This document shows positions 8,894-18,093 of a stretch of 35,034 nucleotides of DNA, in pieces. The translations under genes and the position numbers were made by a program. Source of the DNA: Opitutales bacterium (lineage in GTDB: Bacteria > Verrucomicrobiota > Verrucomicrobiia > Opitutales > JAFGAQ01); contig JAKSBQ010000205.1 of the NCBI GenBank assembly GCA_022361075.1, forward strand, positions 1-35,034, given 5' to 3'. Below the pieces are notes generated by a model. The model worked only from the letters and a program-made list of their open reading frames with translations, did no database searches and was not told the DNA's origin. How positions within the stretch are numbered: the first letter of the stretch is position 1; each line of letters opens with the position of its first letter.

Positions 8894-9199
8894 TTACGAA
8901 CCGGACGGAGGTCGATCAATGACCTTCGGTCCATCTCCCACGATTTTGTGATACTTCCCGGTCATCTTGTCACGCTCATATTTTGTAAAACCTTTGTCGG
9001 CGACATTTTCGTCAGACAAAAGACTTTGGGTCCTTCCCGGAGTGTATTTGGAAGCAAGATTCGGGATAGAGTATACTCTTCGCACTTCCTCACCCGTTTC
9101 AGGATGTTGTGTCAGCTTTTCTGACATCGGGTGTTCACATTCAAAAACCTCACCCTCGGTGCCATCTTTTTTTAAGATTTGATAGAGGTAAACCGGCAT
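8894..9199 (-). CDS. FmdB-like small protein lacking the zinc-ribbon cysteines
   Basis: This 101-aa protein opens with MPVYLYQILKKDG and continues to TGEEVRRVYS, the shape of the FmdB/CxxC putative regulatory family (MPxYxYxC...VRR). Members normally carry two CxxC pairs forming a zinc ribbon. Here only Cys21 remains, so the metal site is absent. The C-terminal half (KYERDKMTGKYHKIVG) is charged and probably flexible. It lies between the GT2 gene (14 bp) and the DUF1015 gene (35 bp) in the same operon. The function is unknown. The family link rests on the start motif and spacing only. Confidence 0.75.
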   Translation of the reverse strand: MPVYLYQILKKDGTEGEVFECEHPMSEKLTQHPETGEEVRRVYSIPNLASKYTPGRTQSLLSDENVADKGFTKYERDKMTGKYHKIVGDGPKVIDRPPSGS

Positions 9200-9213
9200 G
9201 GTTTTTTCCGAAG

Positions 9214-10062
9214 TTAAGTTTCTGAATCCTTGAAACGCTGGCGGCGCTCAATCTGCTCACGATAAACGCTTTTTTTGTAGTCTCCTCTGCTGAAATACTT
9301 TTCCAGCCACATGTAGAAACAAATAAAAAGATAGCGGCTTCCCATCTCCTTCATTTTTAACTTAGCGACTCCAGCCTTCCGATTTTGCCATGTGATTGGC
9401 AATACATCCCAAGAAAAACCTCTCACCATCGCCTTGAGAGGGATCTCCACCGTAAGATTAAAGTGCGGGGAGATGAGTGGTCGACAAGCATCAATGACTT
9501 CCATGCGATAAGCCTTAAATGCATTTGTTGTGTCATTCAGACTCATATTAAAAAACACTTTGAGAAAGAGATTCGCCATACGATTGACGAATAGTTTCAC
9601 CTTTGGGTAGTCGTAAACCGCTCCCCCCTTCACAAATCTGCTCCCAAACGCACAATCATAACCTTCCTGAAGTTTTCTCCAATATTTGACAGCATCTTCT
9701 GGGTCATCCGAGGCGTCAGCCATCATAATCGTAACCGCGTCACCTTTGCAGTGGTCCAAGCCAAAAATGATCGCTCGTCCAAAACCGTTCAAACCATCAT
9801 TTTGAATCGGACGTAGTTCGGGAATTTCAGATTTGAGCCTGTTCAGAAGATCCCAGGTTCCATCAGTGCTTCCGTCATCCACAGTAACGATCTCGTGCTC
9901 AATGCCCTCCCTCTTAAACGCTTGATGAAGAGATTCGAGCATGGTTTTGAGACTACCCTCCTCATTCCTTGCCGGAATAACGACAGAATACAAACTAAGG
10001 AGTTTCGTGTTCTCGGGTGCAGGTGATTTCATGTGTTTCAAGAAACTGCCAAATCGAGCCAA
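9214..10062 (-). CDS. Glycosyltransferase family 2 (dolichol-phosphate-mannose-synthase-like)
   Basis: This 282-aa GT-A enzyme has the GT2 signature YSVVIPARNEEGSLKTML, the nucleotide-binding TVDDGSTDGTW and the metal-binding MMADASDD motif. These are arranged as in Dpm1-type enzymes, which transfer a sugar from a nucleotide to a polyprenyl phosphate. GLDHCKGDAV and AFGSRFVKGG are further family motifs. No clear pair of C-terminal membrane helices is present. The start at 10062 overlaps the end of the epimerase-like gene by 25 bp. This suggests translational coupling and a shared sugar-modification pathway. Donor and acceptor remain undetermined. Confidence 0.9.
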   Translation of the reverse strand: MARFGSFLKHMKSPAPENTKLLSLYSVVIPARNEEGSLKTMLESLHQAFKREGIEHEIVTVDDGSTDGTWDLLNRLKSEIPELRPIQNDGLNGFGRAIIFGLDHCKGDAVTIMMADASDDPEDAVKYWRKLQEGYDCAFGSRFVKGGAVYDYPKVKLFVNRMANLFLKVFFNMSLNDTTNAFKAYRMEVIDACRPLISPHFNLTVEIPLKAMVRGFSWDVLPITWQNRKAGVAKLKMKEMGSRYLFICFYMWLEKYFSRGDYKKSVYREQIERRQRFKDSET

Positions 10063-11105
10063 TTAGGGTTCTGCTCAGCATGTTGAGCAATAGACTCAAG
10101 TAAGGTTTCTTTATCGATTGTGGGGGACCAGTTCCAATAATCAATCGCTTTCGAGCTATCCATGATGACCCACGGTATGTCAAACGGGCGTTCTTCGTTT
10201 GTCTCAGCAACCTCATGTTCACCAAAACGATCGTTGCACCACTCAGTCAATTCAGCAAGTGAAACACTAATCGCGTTTCCCCCGCCAATATTGACAGTTC
10301 GTGGAGCCTCAGGATCGGAGCAGCTCATCTGCTTCTCCATCAAAGGAATCAAATCAATCGGATCAAAAAAGTCACGAACCTGGTAACCTTTTCCACCAAA
10401 TCCAATGTATTTCAAAGGTCGCTTCGCACGATGAGAATGCAACCAGAAGGAGATGATACCTTGGTCAGCTTTTCCGAACTGCCCGGGCCCTGCCATCACG
10501 CCACAACGGTTGATCCAAACAGGGAAATCGAACGTCTCCCCATACTCCAGGGCAAGAAACTCTGCTGCTCTTTTGCTCGTCCCGTAAAGTGAAAGTGGCG
10601 GTTCGGTGCTGAAGTTCTCGCTGATCCCTTCTGAAGAGACTCCGATGTTGTGTTCAGTGTCTTCATTCAACACAAAACGATTACCTTGCTGTTTCATTTT
10701 GAGTCCTGCCAATGGTTTCACTCCGTAAACTCTACTCGTACTCAAAAGAGTGAACCCCGCCTGATGTTTTCGGCAAAACTCCAACAATTCGACGGTACCC
10801 CCGAGATTGTGCTCCATCAGCTGACGGCTACTTGATTTGCCATCCACTCCAGCCATCACAGAGGGATTAGCAGCACAATCCAAAACCCAATCAACCTTTG
10901 GGAGGGTTTCAAAATCACTAGCACATCGAATGTCGCCGTGAACCAAAGAGACTCCAAGTTTCTTCAACGCTTCCCGATTGGTTTCACTCCCAGGTCGAAT
11001 GAAGTTGTCCATTCCAACGATTTCGAGTTCCGGCTGCCGTTCTTTCCAAAACTTTGCGATTCGAAAACCCGCAAATCCACAAATGCCTGTGATCAATAAT
11101 TTCAT
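10038..11105 (-). CDS. NAD-dependent sugar epimerase, CDP-paratose 2-epimerase-like
   Basis: This 355-aa extended short-chain dehydrogenase/reductase has an N-terminal Rossmann fold (TGICGFAGFRIA) and the catalytic set STSRVYG and SLYGTSKRA (YxxxK). Segments DCAANPSVMAGVDG and the SR-VY context resemble CDP-paratose/CDP-tyvelose 2-epimerases more than GalE or RmlB. Family members epimerise a nucleotide sugar for surface polysaccharide. No other CDP-hexose genes are nearby, so the exact substrate is inferred. It is the first gene of the minus-strand run (epimerase, GT2, FmdB-like, DUF1015, nucleosidase). It is divergent from the SRPBCC-TIGR01777 gene. Confidence 0.87.
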   Translation of the reverse strand: MKLLITGICGFAGFRIAKFWKERQPELEIVGMDNFIRPGSETNREALKKLGVSLVHGDIRCASDFETLPKVDWVLDCAANPSVMAGVDGKSSSRQLMEHNLGGTVELLEFCRKHQAGFTLLSTSRVYGVKPLAGLKMKQQGNRFVLNEDTEHNIGVSSEGISENFSTEPPLSLYGTSKRAAEFLALEYGETFDFPVWINRCGVMAGPGQFGKADQGIISFWLHSHRAKRPLKYIGFGGKGYQVRDFFDPIDLIPLMEKQMSCSDPEAPRTVNIGGGNAISVSLAELTEWCNDRFGEHEVAETNEERPFDIPWVIMDSSKAIDYWNWSPTIDKETLLESIAQHAEQNPNWLDLAVS

Positions 11106-11184
11106 GGGGAATTTGATTTCAATCCCGTATTCCAGTCATATTATCAAAGAGAATTCAACCTTGCTCTTGCAGGTTGTCCAAAAA

Positions 11185-12561
11185 ATGAAGGCTTCCCGAC
11201 AAAACTATTTCATCCAACAATCTCAACTCCCCGCCTCCTCGGAGTATGTTTGGGAGCTCATGACACAATCCGACTTTCACTCCCGCCTGGCGCCGCCCTG
11301 GATCAACTGGAAAATCAGTGAAGGAATAACTGAGGTAAAAGAAGGTCAGGTCGCAAGTTTTGAGATCAGAAACGGACCGCTTAAGGGAAAATGGCTCACT
11401 GAAATCGTGTCCGTGAGGAAAGGTTATTTGATTGGCTATCGATTGACCCCTCCAAACGGCGACAGTTGGTCTCTCTGGAGTCGATGCCTTCCCGGCGAAA
11501 CCGCTAACGATTGTGTACTGGAGGATCGGTTCGAGTATCCGAAACGCAACCGTATGGTCGCCTCAAAAAAATCACTCGATACGCTTCTTAAAAACATCAC
11601 CTACTACAAACACCGAACCCTAAAGAACGATCTTCATTTTCATCGGCAACAACCGCCTGAAAAAGGGAGCTCAAGGGTGATTCTAGCCGGGGGTAGTGGA
11701 CTGGTGGGGACGCATCTAACTCCCTACTTAAGACTTCTTGGTTACGAAGTTCGAAATCTCACAACCAATCCTGAAACCTCTGGATTACAGTGGGATCCAA
11801 AAATCGGAAAAATTCCCGTCGCGGATCTTGAGGACTTGCATGCAATTGTTAACCTCTCGGGATTCCCCATCGCCTGTCGCTGGACCCAAAAAAACAAGGC
11901 CGCGATTCTGAATAGCAGAGTTCAGGCTACTAAGCTTCTTGCGGACACAATTTCCGAGCTAAAAAGTCCACCCAAGCATTTCATTCAAATCTCGGCAACT
12001 GGATATTACGGATTCAGGAGCAAAGAATCTATAGATGAAAGCAATCATGAGGGTGAAGGATTCCTCGCTGAAGTTTGCAAGCAATGGGAAGAGGCGGCTC
12101 AACTCAAAGAACACATCACGACTCAACTCAAAATTTTACGTTTGGGTGTCGTTCTCTCACCCAAAGGCGGAGCCCTAAAAAAAATGCTGCCCGCCTTCCG
12201 ATTGGGTCTCGGAGGACGTTTAGGAGGTGGCAAACAACCCTTCCCGTGGATATCACTTGATGATGTAATTCGCATGATCGGATTTGCGATCGAAACTGAA
12301 ACTCCAGACAGGGTTTTCAACGCTTGTTCACCAGTCGAAACCAACAACATGGATTTCACGAAAGAGCTCTCCTCAGTCCTCAAAAAGCCTGCTATTTTCC
12401 CCGTTCCCTCACTGGTTTTGAAAACGATTTTCGGGACGATGGCGGAAGAAGCCCTCCTGGGGGGTGTAAACGTTTTTCCCGAACAAACGCTGGAAACCGG
12501 TTTTCAATTTTTTGATACCTCAATTTCAGAAGCGCTCCGGTATTCCATGGGTAAATGGTAA
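11185..12561 (+). CDS. SRPBCC domain fused to TIGR01777-family NAD(P)-binding epimerase
   Basis: The protein joins an N-terminal SRPBCC/START-like ligand-binding domain (about the first 150 residues, SSEYVWELMT...VLEDRFEYP) to a TIGR01777 (YfcH/SDR39U1-like) epimerase domain. That second domain begins at VILAGGSGLVGTHLTPYL and contains QISATGYYGFRS and LRLGVVLSPKGGALKKM. The same fusion is known in other bacteria. The function is unproven, though a lipid- or cofactor-like ligand is plausible. The open frame extends back to 10978, but that overlaps the divergent epimerase gene. ATG at 11185 (MKASRQNYFIQQ) places the SRPBCC domain near the start; ATG at 11104 is an alternative. It is followed by the chemoreceptor gene after 130 bp. 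Confidence 0.88.
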   Translation: MKASRQNYFIQQSQLPASSEYVWELMTQSDFHSRLAPPWINWKISEGITEVKEGQVASFEIRNGPLKGKWLTEIVSVRKGYLIGYRLTPPNGDSWSLWSRCLPGETANDCVLEDRFEYPKRNRMVASKKSLDTLLKNITYYKHRTLKNDLHFHRQQPPEKGSSRVILAGGSGLVGTHLTPYLRLLGYEVRNLTTNPETSGLQWDPKIGKIPVADLEDLHAIVNLSGFPIACRWTQKNKAAILNSRVQATKLLADTISELKSPPKHFIQISATGYYGFRSKESIDESNHEGEGFLAEVCKQWEEAAQLKEHITTQLKILRLGVVLSPKGGALKKMLPAFRLGLGGRLGGGKQPFPWISLDDVIRMIGFAIETETPDRVFNACSPVETNNMDFTKELSSVLKKPAIFPVPSLVLKTIFGTMAEEALLGGVNVFPEQTLETGFQFFDTSISEALRYSMGKW

Positions 12562-12691
12562 CCTGACTATTGATTTCCACTATTGCCGATATTTCATGAC
12601 TTCAAACAGCTTCTTTTTCTTAAGGTGAAGTCTTAGTAGACGATGATTTTGAAGCATCGCTCAGATGTAAAAAATATCAAAATTGTCGCCT

Positions 12692-14800
12692 ATGAATTTT
12701 GCACAACTACCGCTCCGAACCAAAATCCTGATAGCAGGAATTGGTCTGCCGCTCATTTTAATCTTATCCTTTTTCGCAGCATACTCTCACAACTCGAAAA
12801 AGAAGGATGTCGAAGCTCTTGTAGATAAAGCTCGGACCATCTGCATGACTGCGGAATCCGTTCGTGAGACAATGGATAAAAAGTGGGAACTAGGTTCTTA
12901 CACAACAGACATGCTTCGGGAATGGTGGGAAAACGGTGATGAAGAAAAAGCGATGCTAGCCGTTCCAGTGGTCAGTGCATGGGAAGCAGCGATGTCTAAA
13001 GCAGAAGTAAATCATTACGAGTTCAAAGTTCCCAAATTTTACCCGAGAAATCCAAAAAATGAGCCGGATTCAATTGAAGCAGAAGTGCTCAACAAAATGA
13101 AAAACGAAAATCTTGATGACCACTATGTTCTAGACAAAGAAAAAAACGCATTACGATATTTTCGCTCCATTAAGCTCACTCAAAACTGCCTAAACTGTCA
13201 TGGTGATCCGGCTACCGCAAACGGGCTCTGGGGGACCACCGACGGCACCGATATCACAGGCGGAAAAATGGAGAATTGGAAAGTCGGAGAACGACACGGC
13301 GCCTTCGAAGTCATCCAATATCTGGACACTTACGATGATGCACGGAACAAGACACTTTTATTTGCTGGTGGCATAACCGCGGTCTCATTTCTAGGCATGG
13401 CTGGGTTGTTTATCCTGGTTTCCAATCTATCACTCAATCCAGTTCAAAGGCTAAGAAATCGAATGCAGGAAATCGCGGCAGGAAATCTAACAGTCAAAAC
13501 CAATGTCAAAACCAAAGATGCTGTGGGTGATCTGGCAGACTCCATTAATGGTACAACCACCCAACTCAATGAGCTCGTTCGAAGGATCAACACCGATTCA
13601 TCATCTGTTCTGTCTATCTCCGGCTCTCTGGATGCAATCGCTTCATTAGTTTCCAGAGAGAACAAAAATAGCACAAAAAAGATTGATAAAGTTTCAGAGT
13701 CAGGTGAGGCCCTTTACCAAACAGTCAATGATATGGCCTCAACAGCTGAAGAATATTCCGCGACAGCCAGCACCATCTCCGCGTCGATTGAGCAAATGAG
13801 TGCTTCGGTGAATGAGATCGCGAAGAGTTGTGTGGAGGAAGCTCGAATCGCCGAAGATGCAAATATCAAGTCCAAAAAAACACGTGAAGTGATCGAACAG
13901 CTGGGCATTGCCGCAAAAGAGATCAATCAAATTATTGAGGTGATCAATGGCATCGCCAATCAAACAAATCTTCTAGCGCTCAATGCAACCATCGAAGCTG
14001 CAAGTGCCGGAGAAGCGGGTAAAGGGTTCGCCGTAGTCGCAAACGAGGTGAAAGAACTTGCTAAACAAAGTTCCGACGCGACTGAAAAAATTGCGCACCA
14101 AATCCAGTCCATCCAATCCGCCACCAAACAAAGTGTGGAGGAGATTTCCGAAATCACAGAGACTATCGAAGAAATCAGTCAAATCGCACATACGATTAGC
14201 AGTGCTGTCGAAGAACAATCTGCAACAGTTACCGAGGTGTCTAGTTCGGTTTCAAATTTCACCGCAGCGAGTGAAGATATGTCACGCAGCATTCAAAACA
14301 CAGCAACTCAAGCAGAAATCGTCTCGAAGAACATGGATGAAGTGAGAGTGCTGATGAACGGTCAGTTATTTGGAAACGAGCAAAGCAACACAGTCTCTAA
14401 TAAACTTAGCCAAGTCGCTGAGAACATGAATAAGTCTGTCAACCATTTCACTCTTTCTGAAGAAAAATTCGACATTCTCACGATCAAGAAGCAACACCTG
14501 CTTTGGTTCGAAAAAATCATTGAAGGATTTATGGATCCCAGATCACTCACGGATTCAACAGTAAATAAACCAACAGAATGCTACTTCGGTAAATGGTTTT
14601 ATGGTGAAGGCTCTCAATACGAAAATCTCGCCGTCTACAAAGAAATCGAGATCGAGCACAATAAGGTTCATGAACTCGCCCATCAAATTGTAGAATGCTG
14701 TAAGGCTGGAGATCCCGACCAAGGGATGAAGGTCATGGAAGACTACAATAAAGCCTGGCAGACATTATTCGCTAAGCTTGATCAACTTTATTTGAGTTAA
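12692..14800 (+). CDS. Methyl-accepting chemotaxis protein with Tll0287-like haem sensor and CZB domain
   Basis: This 702-aa chemoreceptor (TTG at 12683 is possible, ATG at 12692 preferred) has five parts. A TM helix lies at about residues 11-33. A periplasmic Tll0287-like/DUF3365 domain follows, with a single haem-binding CLNCH motif (TGC at 13187). A second TM lies at about 222-245, then a HAMP domain. The MCP signalling hairpin centres on [15 protein letters not shown] and [18 protein letters not shown]. The C-terminal CZB domain has [15 protein letters not shown] and [12 protein letters not shown], supplying the Cys/His zinc ligands. It should pass redox or small-ligand input outside, and zinc or oxidant input inside, to CheA. 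No che gene is adjacent. The preceding 130 bp hold no convincing promoter. Confidence 0.94.
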   Translation: MNFAQLPLRTKILIAGIGLPLILILSFFAAYSHNSKKKDVEALVDKARTICMTAESVRETMDKKWELGSYTTDMLREWWENGDEEKAMLAVPVVSAWEAAMSKAEVNHYEFKVPKFYPRNPKNEPDSIEAEVLNKMKNENLDDHYVLDKEKNALRYFRSIKLTQNCLNCHGDPATANGLWGTTDGTDITGGKMENWKVGERHGAFEVIQYLDTYDDARNKTLLFAGGITAVSFLGMAGLFILVSNLSLNPVQRLRNRMQEIAAGNLTVKTNVKTKDAVGDLADSINGTTTQLNELVRRINTDSSSVLSISGSLDAIASLVSRENKNSTKKIDKVSESGEALYQTVNDMASTAEEYSATASTISASIEQMSASVNEIAKSCVEEARIAEDANIKSKKTREVIEQLGIAAKEINQIIEVINGIANQTNLLALNATIEAASAGEAGKGFAVVANEVKELAKQSSDATEKIAHQIQSIQSATKQSVEEISEITETIEEISQIAHTISSAVEEQSATVTEVSSSVSNFTAASEDMSRSIQNTATQAEIVSKNMDEVRVLMNGQLFGNEQSNTVSNKLSQVAENMNKSVNHFTLSEEKFDILTIKKQHLLWFEKIIEGFMDPRSLTDSTVNKPTECYFGKWFYGEGSQYENLAVYKEIEIEHNKVHELAHQIVECCKAGDPDQGMKVMEDYNKAWQTLFAKLDQLYLS

Positions 14801-14819
14801 ACAAATAGCAATGGTTATG

Positions 14820-14847
14820 AAAATGCCGGGCGTTGTTCCGGCATTTT
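14820..14847. terminator. Bidirectional hairpin terminator
   Basis: AAAATGCCGG (14820-14829) and CCGGCATTTT (14838-14847) form a perfect 10-bp stem with an 8-base loop. The A and T runs flanking the stem give a T-rich tail on either strand. It lies 20 bp after the chemoreceptor stop and 11 bp from the end of the convergent export-operon gene, so it can serve both transcripts. Confidence 0.85.
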
Positions 14848-14857
14848 CTGTGTACGC

Positions 14858-16117
14858 TTATTCATATCGAAGCGCGTCAACAGGATTTAATCTGGCCGCC
14901 CTCCATGCCGGATAAAGCCCAAATCCAATGCCAATCACCGAACAGACAACCACCGCAATGACCACCCAATTCCAGGGGACAATCATGCTTACTTTCATCA
15001 TGGTCGCTACGATATTACCGCCAATCATCCCGATGATGATACCCACCGCAGCACCCAATTCTGACAGGAATACCGATTCGATAAGAAACTGTGTCATGAT
15101 GTCCTTTCGGCGAGCACCAAGCGATTTTCTTACTCCGATTTCTCGAGTTCTCTCGGTCACACTCACGAGCATGATGTTCATGATGCCGATACCCGAACAA
15201 AGCAGTGCGATTGCACTTATCAACAAACCACCGGTTCCCACCACTTTTGCGATCTGAGAAAAGGCCTCTTGCAATGAGTCGTTCGAAGAAAGTTCAAAGT
15301 CATTTTCGTCCTCTGGTTCAAGCCCCCTCACCAATCTCATAGCACCAATCGCAAGATCTTGAGTAGGTGCCATCTGGATCGCGCTGGGTGCCTGGACAGA
15401 AAGCCTCATACTTCTCCATTGATGCCAGTTCCTAGCGGTAAATCGGGTGGTCGGGATGATCACTAGGTTGTCCATGTTATTCCCAAAAATTTCACCTCTT
15501 GAGGCCAATACACCAACCACTTCATAACGGTCTCGGCTGGCAACAATGCTCTTCCCAAGCGGATCTTCATTTGGAAATAATTCCTTTACCACATCCTGAC
15601 CGATGACAATCACAGGGCGGTTAAATTCAATATCCGCAGCGGTCAGATTTCGACCGTACTCAAGCTCATATTTGTTGGTCGTGAGATAATGCTCGTTAGT
15701 GCCCACAACTGTAATCGTAGGAGAAGTACGTTTATCTTTGTATTTCACACGCTCTCCACCATCATAAGCGGTTAGGGAAACCGGGACTCCAAAGTCGTCC
15801 ATGATTTCCTTAAACTCTTGCGCTTGCCGAGGAGAAATTCTTGGTCGATTTCGCCATTTAGCATTACCTCCACCAAATTGAATCGCTGGCTCCCGCTGAA
15901 TCATAAACACATTTGCTCCAAGGAAACTCAGACCTTTGTCGATGCTTGATCCCACCGCACTCAGAGCCGTCATTACACCCACAACCGAAAAGACCCCGAT
16001 CGCCACACCCAAAATGGTTAACGAAGTTCTCAACTTATTAGAACCCAACGAACCCAAAGCGAGTTTGAGCAAATCGTGTTTTTTGATTCCGTTGTATTTA
16101 ATCGGTAAACTACTCAT
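14858..16117 (-). CDS. ABC transporter permease, MacB/FtsX family (second permease)
   Basis: This 419-aa MacB_PCD-FtsX permease has an N-terminal cytoplasmic lead and a TM helix (TSLTILGVAIGVFSVVGVM). A large periplasmic domain of about 230 residues follows. Three C-terminal TM helices (around LLISAIALLCSGIGIMNIML, LSELGAAVGIIIGMIGGNIV and WVVIAVVVCSVIGIGFGLY) carry the FtsX loop VTERTREIGVRKSLGARR. The family couples ATP hydrolysis to conformational pumping of periplasmic substrates into a TolC channel. It overlaps the first permease gene by 8 bp and is the last gene of the operon. The pair may form a heterodimer, unlike E. coli MacB, which is a homodimer with a fused ATPase. Confidence 0.92.
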   Translation of the reverse strand: MSSLPIKYNGIKKHDLLKLALGSLGSNKLRTSLTILGVAIGVFSVVGVMTALSAVGSSIDKGLSFLGANVFMIQREPAIQFGGGNAKWRNRPRISPRQAQEFKEIMDDFGVPVSLTAYDGGERVKYKDKRTSPTITVVGTNEHYLTTNKYELEYGRNLTAADIEFNRPVIVIGQDVVKELFPNEDPLGKSIVASRDRYEVVGVLASRGEIFGNNMDNLVIIPTTRFTARNWHQWRSMRLSVQAPSAIQMAPTQDLAIGAMRLVRGLEPEDENDFELSSNDSLQEAFSQIAKVVGTGGLLISAIALLCSGIGIMNIMLVSVTERTREIGVRKSLGARRKDIMTQFLIESVFLSELGAAVGIIIGMIGGNIVATMMKVSMIVPWNWVVIAVVVCSVIGIGFGLYPAWRAARLNPVDALRYE

Positions 16118-17375
16118 GTCTTAACGCCTCCGCAGGGTCTAATCTTGAAGCTTGGAATGCTGGAGCAAATCCTGAGATAACTCCTGTCGCAATGGATACC
16201 AAAACCGCCAACAAGATCAGCTCGTTGGACATGACGAGAGGAAAATTAGGGGCCGCCTGCGCCACGACTGTTTTCAGTAAAAAGGATAATCCCAAACCCA
16301 CAAGTCCCCCTAGCAGACAAATCATACTCGCCTCCACCAAAAACTGCATGAGGATCGATCTCCTCCTCGCACCAATCGCTCGTCGCGTCCCGATTTCTTT
16401 AGTGCGCTCTTTAACACTAACGAAAGTGATGTTCATGATGCCAATTGCACCCACGAAAAGTGCAAGCCCAGTCACGAAAAAACCTGCGAGAGCAATGCCA
16501 CTTTTAATAGGTCCCAGCTGCTCTTCAATGATCTCGGAAAAATTCACTTCGAAGTCGTTATCTTCACCCGGTTTGAGAGCTCTCACTCTTCTCATCGCTC
16601 CGATGATTTCATCTCTAGCATCTTGAATCGAAGAAGCGCTTCTCTTTTTCACTCGAATGACCGTGCTGTCATACCATCGATTCACAAAAAACTTCCGTAA
16701 AGACTTGAGTGGAATCGCCGCATTTTGATCCCAACTTTGCATTCCCAGGAATTTTCCCTGACGAGCGTAAACACCCACTACTTCGTATTTGATTTTACGG
16801 ATCTTCACGTATTGCCCTACCGCGCGATCCGCACCTTCTGGAAAAAGTGTTTTTGCCACGTCATGCCCCAGAACGACCACATTTCTACCCGCGATATCCT
16901 CCGCACCAGTGAAAAATCTGCCAAACTCAATTTCAGCAGTATCAATCAAAGGCGAATCGGCACTGGTTCCTGAAACCGCCACGCGGTCAATTTTACGATC
17001 CCCTCTCTCAATGTGCTGTCGACTCCAGGTAGACGGAACCGCGATTTCGAGATTCGAGTCGGGGGTAGAACCGATGATCAAATTCAGCTCATCAGCGTAT
17101 TTAGCCTTCATGAATGGCCGATTGACATACTTCATCCAATTGTCCCCAACATTTCTCCATGGCCATCGCTCAACGAAAAAGTTATCCGAACCAATCATGT
17201 CCATACTGTTTCGGAATCCGATATCAATGCCTTTGATCGCAGTACCCATCATCGTGACAGCCACCACACCGATAATGACTCCGAGAGCGGTCAGAATCGA
17301 CCGAAGCTTGTGCTGATTCACTTGCTCCAGCGCGATCCGAACGGATTCAAACATCTCATTCCAGAGCTTTTTCAT
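16110..17375 (-). CDS. ABC transporter permease, MacB/FtsX family (first permease)
   Basis: This 421-aa permease has the same architecture as its downstream neighbour. It has an N-terminal TM ([17 protein letters not shown]), a periplasmic MacB_PCD domain and three C-terminal TMs, with [18 protein letters not shown] in the FtsX cytoplasmic loop. The periplasmic halves of the two permeases differ enough that they are not recent copies. The start at 17375 overlaps the ATPase gene by 20 bp and the stop overlaps the next permease by 8 bp, indicating tight translational coupling. It probably pairs with the second permease and the separate ATPase to form a MacB-like pump for peptides, lipids or antibiotics. 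The substrate is unknown. Confidence 0.92.
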   Translation of the reverse strand: MKKLWNEMFESVRIALEQVNQHKLRSILTALGVIIGVVAVTMMGTAIKGIDIGFRNSMDMIGSDNFFVERWPWRNVGDNWMKYVNRPFMKAKYADELNLIIGSTPDSNLEIAVPSTWSRQHIERGDRKIDRVAVSGTSADSPLIDTAEIEFGRFFTGAEDIAGRNVVVLGHDVAKTLFPEGADRAVGQYVKIRKIKYEVVGVYARQGKFLGMQSWDQNAAIPLKSLRKFFVNRWYDSTVIRVKKRSASSIQDARDEIIGAMRRVRALKPGEDNDFEVNFSEIIEEQLGPIKSGIALAGFFVTGLALFVGAIGIMNITFVSVKERTKEIGTRRAIGARRRSILMQFLVEASMICLLGGLVGLGLSFLLKTVVAQAAPNFPLVMSNELILLAVLVSIATGVISGFAPAFQASRLDPAEALRHE

Positions 17376-18084
17376 CTTTGTCTACAAATATGTCAGATTC
17401 GATCTTACCATCCATCAGTCTCACGCATCGGTGAGCATGTTGAGCGATATTGTCTTCGTGCGTCACGAGAATGATCGTGTTGCCCTGTTTGTGAAGCTCA
17501 TCAAAGAGCTCCATGATCTCTTCACCTGTTTTGGAGTCGAGATTTCCTGTCGGTTCGTCTGCAAGAATGATCGACGGATTATTTACCAAAGCCCGGGCAA
17601 TCGCCACGCGTTGACGTTGTCCTCCCGACAGCTCATTCGGCCGGTGCTTGATGCGATCCGAGAGTTGAACCTGCTCCAGAGCTTTCTCAGCCATTTCCTC
17701 TCGTTTTGAGGTCTGGATGCCAGCATAAACCAGCGGCAACTCCACGTTGCGCAAAGTCGTTGCTCTTGGCAGGAGATTAAAACTCTGAAAAACAAACCCG
17801 ATTCGACGATTTCGAATGTCCGCGAGTTCGTCATCGGTCATATCCGCCACGTCCTCTCCGCCAAACTCGTAATGACCTTCGGTGGGAGTGTCCAAACAAC
17901 CGAGAAGATTCATCAGTGTTGATTTTCCACTACCAGAGGGGCCCATGATCGCGACGTAATCATTAGGGAAAATCTTGAGATCCACTCCATCAAGGGCACG
18001 AACCTCGGTCTCTCCGAGTTCGTAGATTTTTTTGACCCCCATGATCTCAATGACCGGGGTGCCACCATTCGTATAAGGGCGCAT
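17356..18084 (-). CDS. ABC transporter ATPase, MacB/LolD type
   Basis: This 242-aa ATPase energises the two FtsX permeases encoded downstream. All nucleotide-binding motifs are present: Walker A GPSGSGKS (residues 48-55), Q-loop FVFQSFN (about 97-103), signature LSGGQ (152-156), Walker B IILADEP (about 172-178) with D-loop, and switch His in LVTHED. Sequence around [11 protein letters not shown] and [17 protein letters not shown] is characteristic of the MacB/LolD group. The start at 18084 is 9 bp after the fusion-protein stop. In E. coli MacB this domain is fused to the permease. Here it is free-standing, as in many non-proteobacterial systems. Confidence 0.95.
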   Translation of the reverse strand: MRPYTNGGTPVIEIMGVKKIYELGETEVRALDGVDLKIFPNDYVAIMGPSGSGKSTLMNLLGCLDTPTEGHYEFGGEDVADMTDDELADIRNRRIGFVFQSFNLLPRATTLRNVELPLVYAGIQTSKREEMAEKALEQVQLSDRIKHRPNELSGGQRQRVAIARALVNNPSIILADEPTGNLDSKTGEEIMELFDELHKQGNTIILVTHEDNIAQHAHRCVRLMDGKIESDIFVDKDEKALE

Positions 18085-18093
18085 CAGGTCTCC

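Noticed and set aside
10978-11184. N-terminal extension of the SRPBCC-TIGR01777 gene back to 10978
   Set aside because: It would overlap the divergent epimerase gene by about 130 bp and adds residues before the SRPBCC domain with no domain character.
12585-12592. GCCGATAT, close to a flagellar sigma28 -10 box upstream of the chemoreceptor gene
   Set aside because: No TAAA-type -35 element is found at the required spacing, so the match is probably chance.
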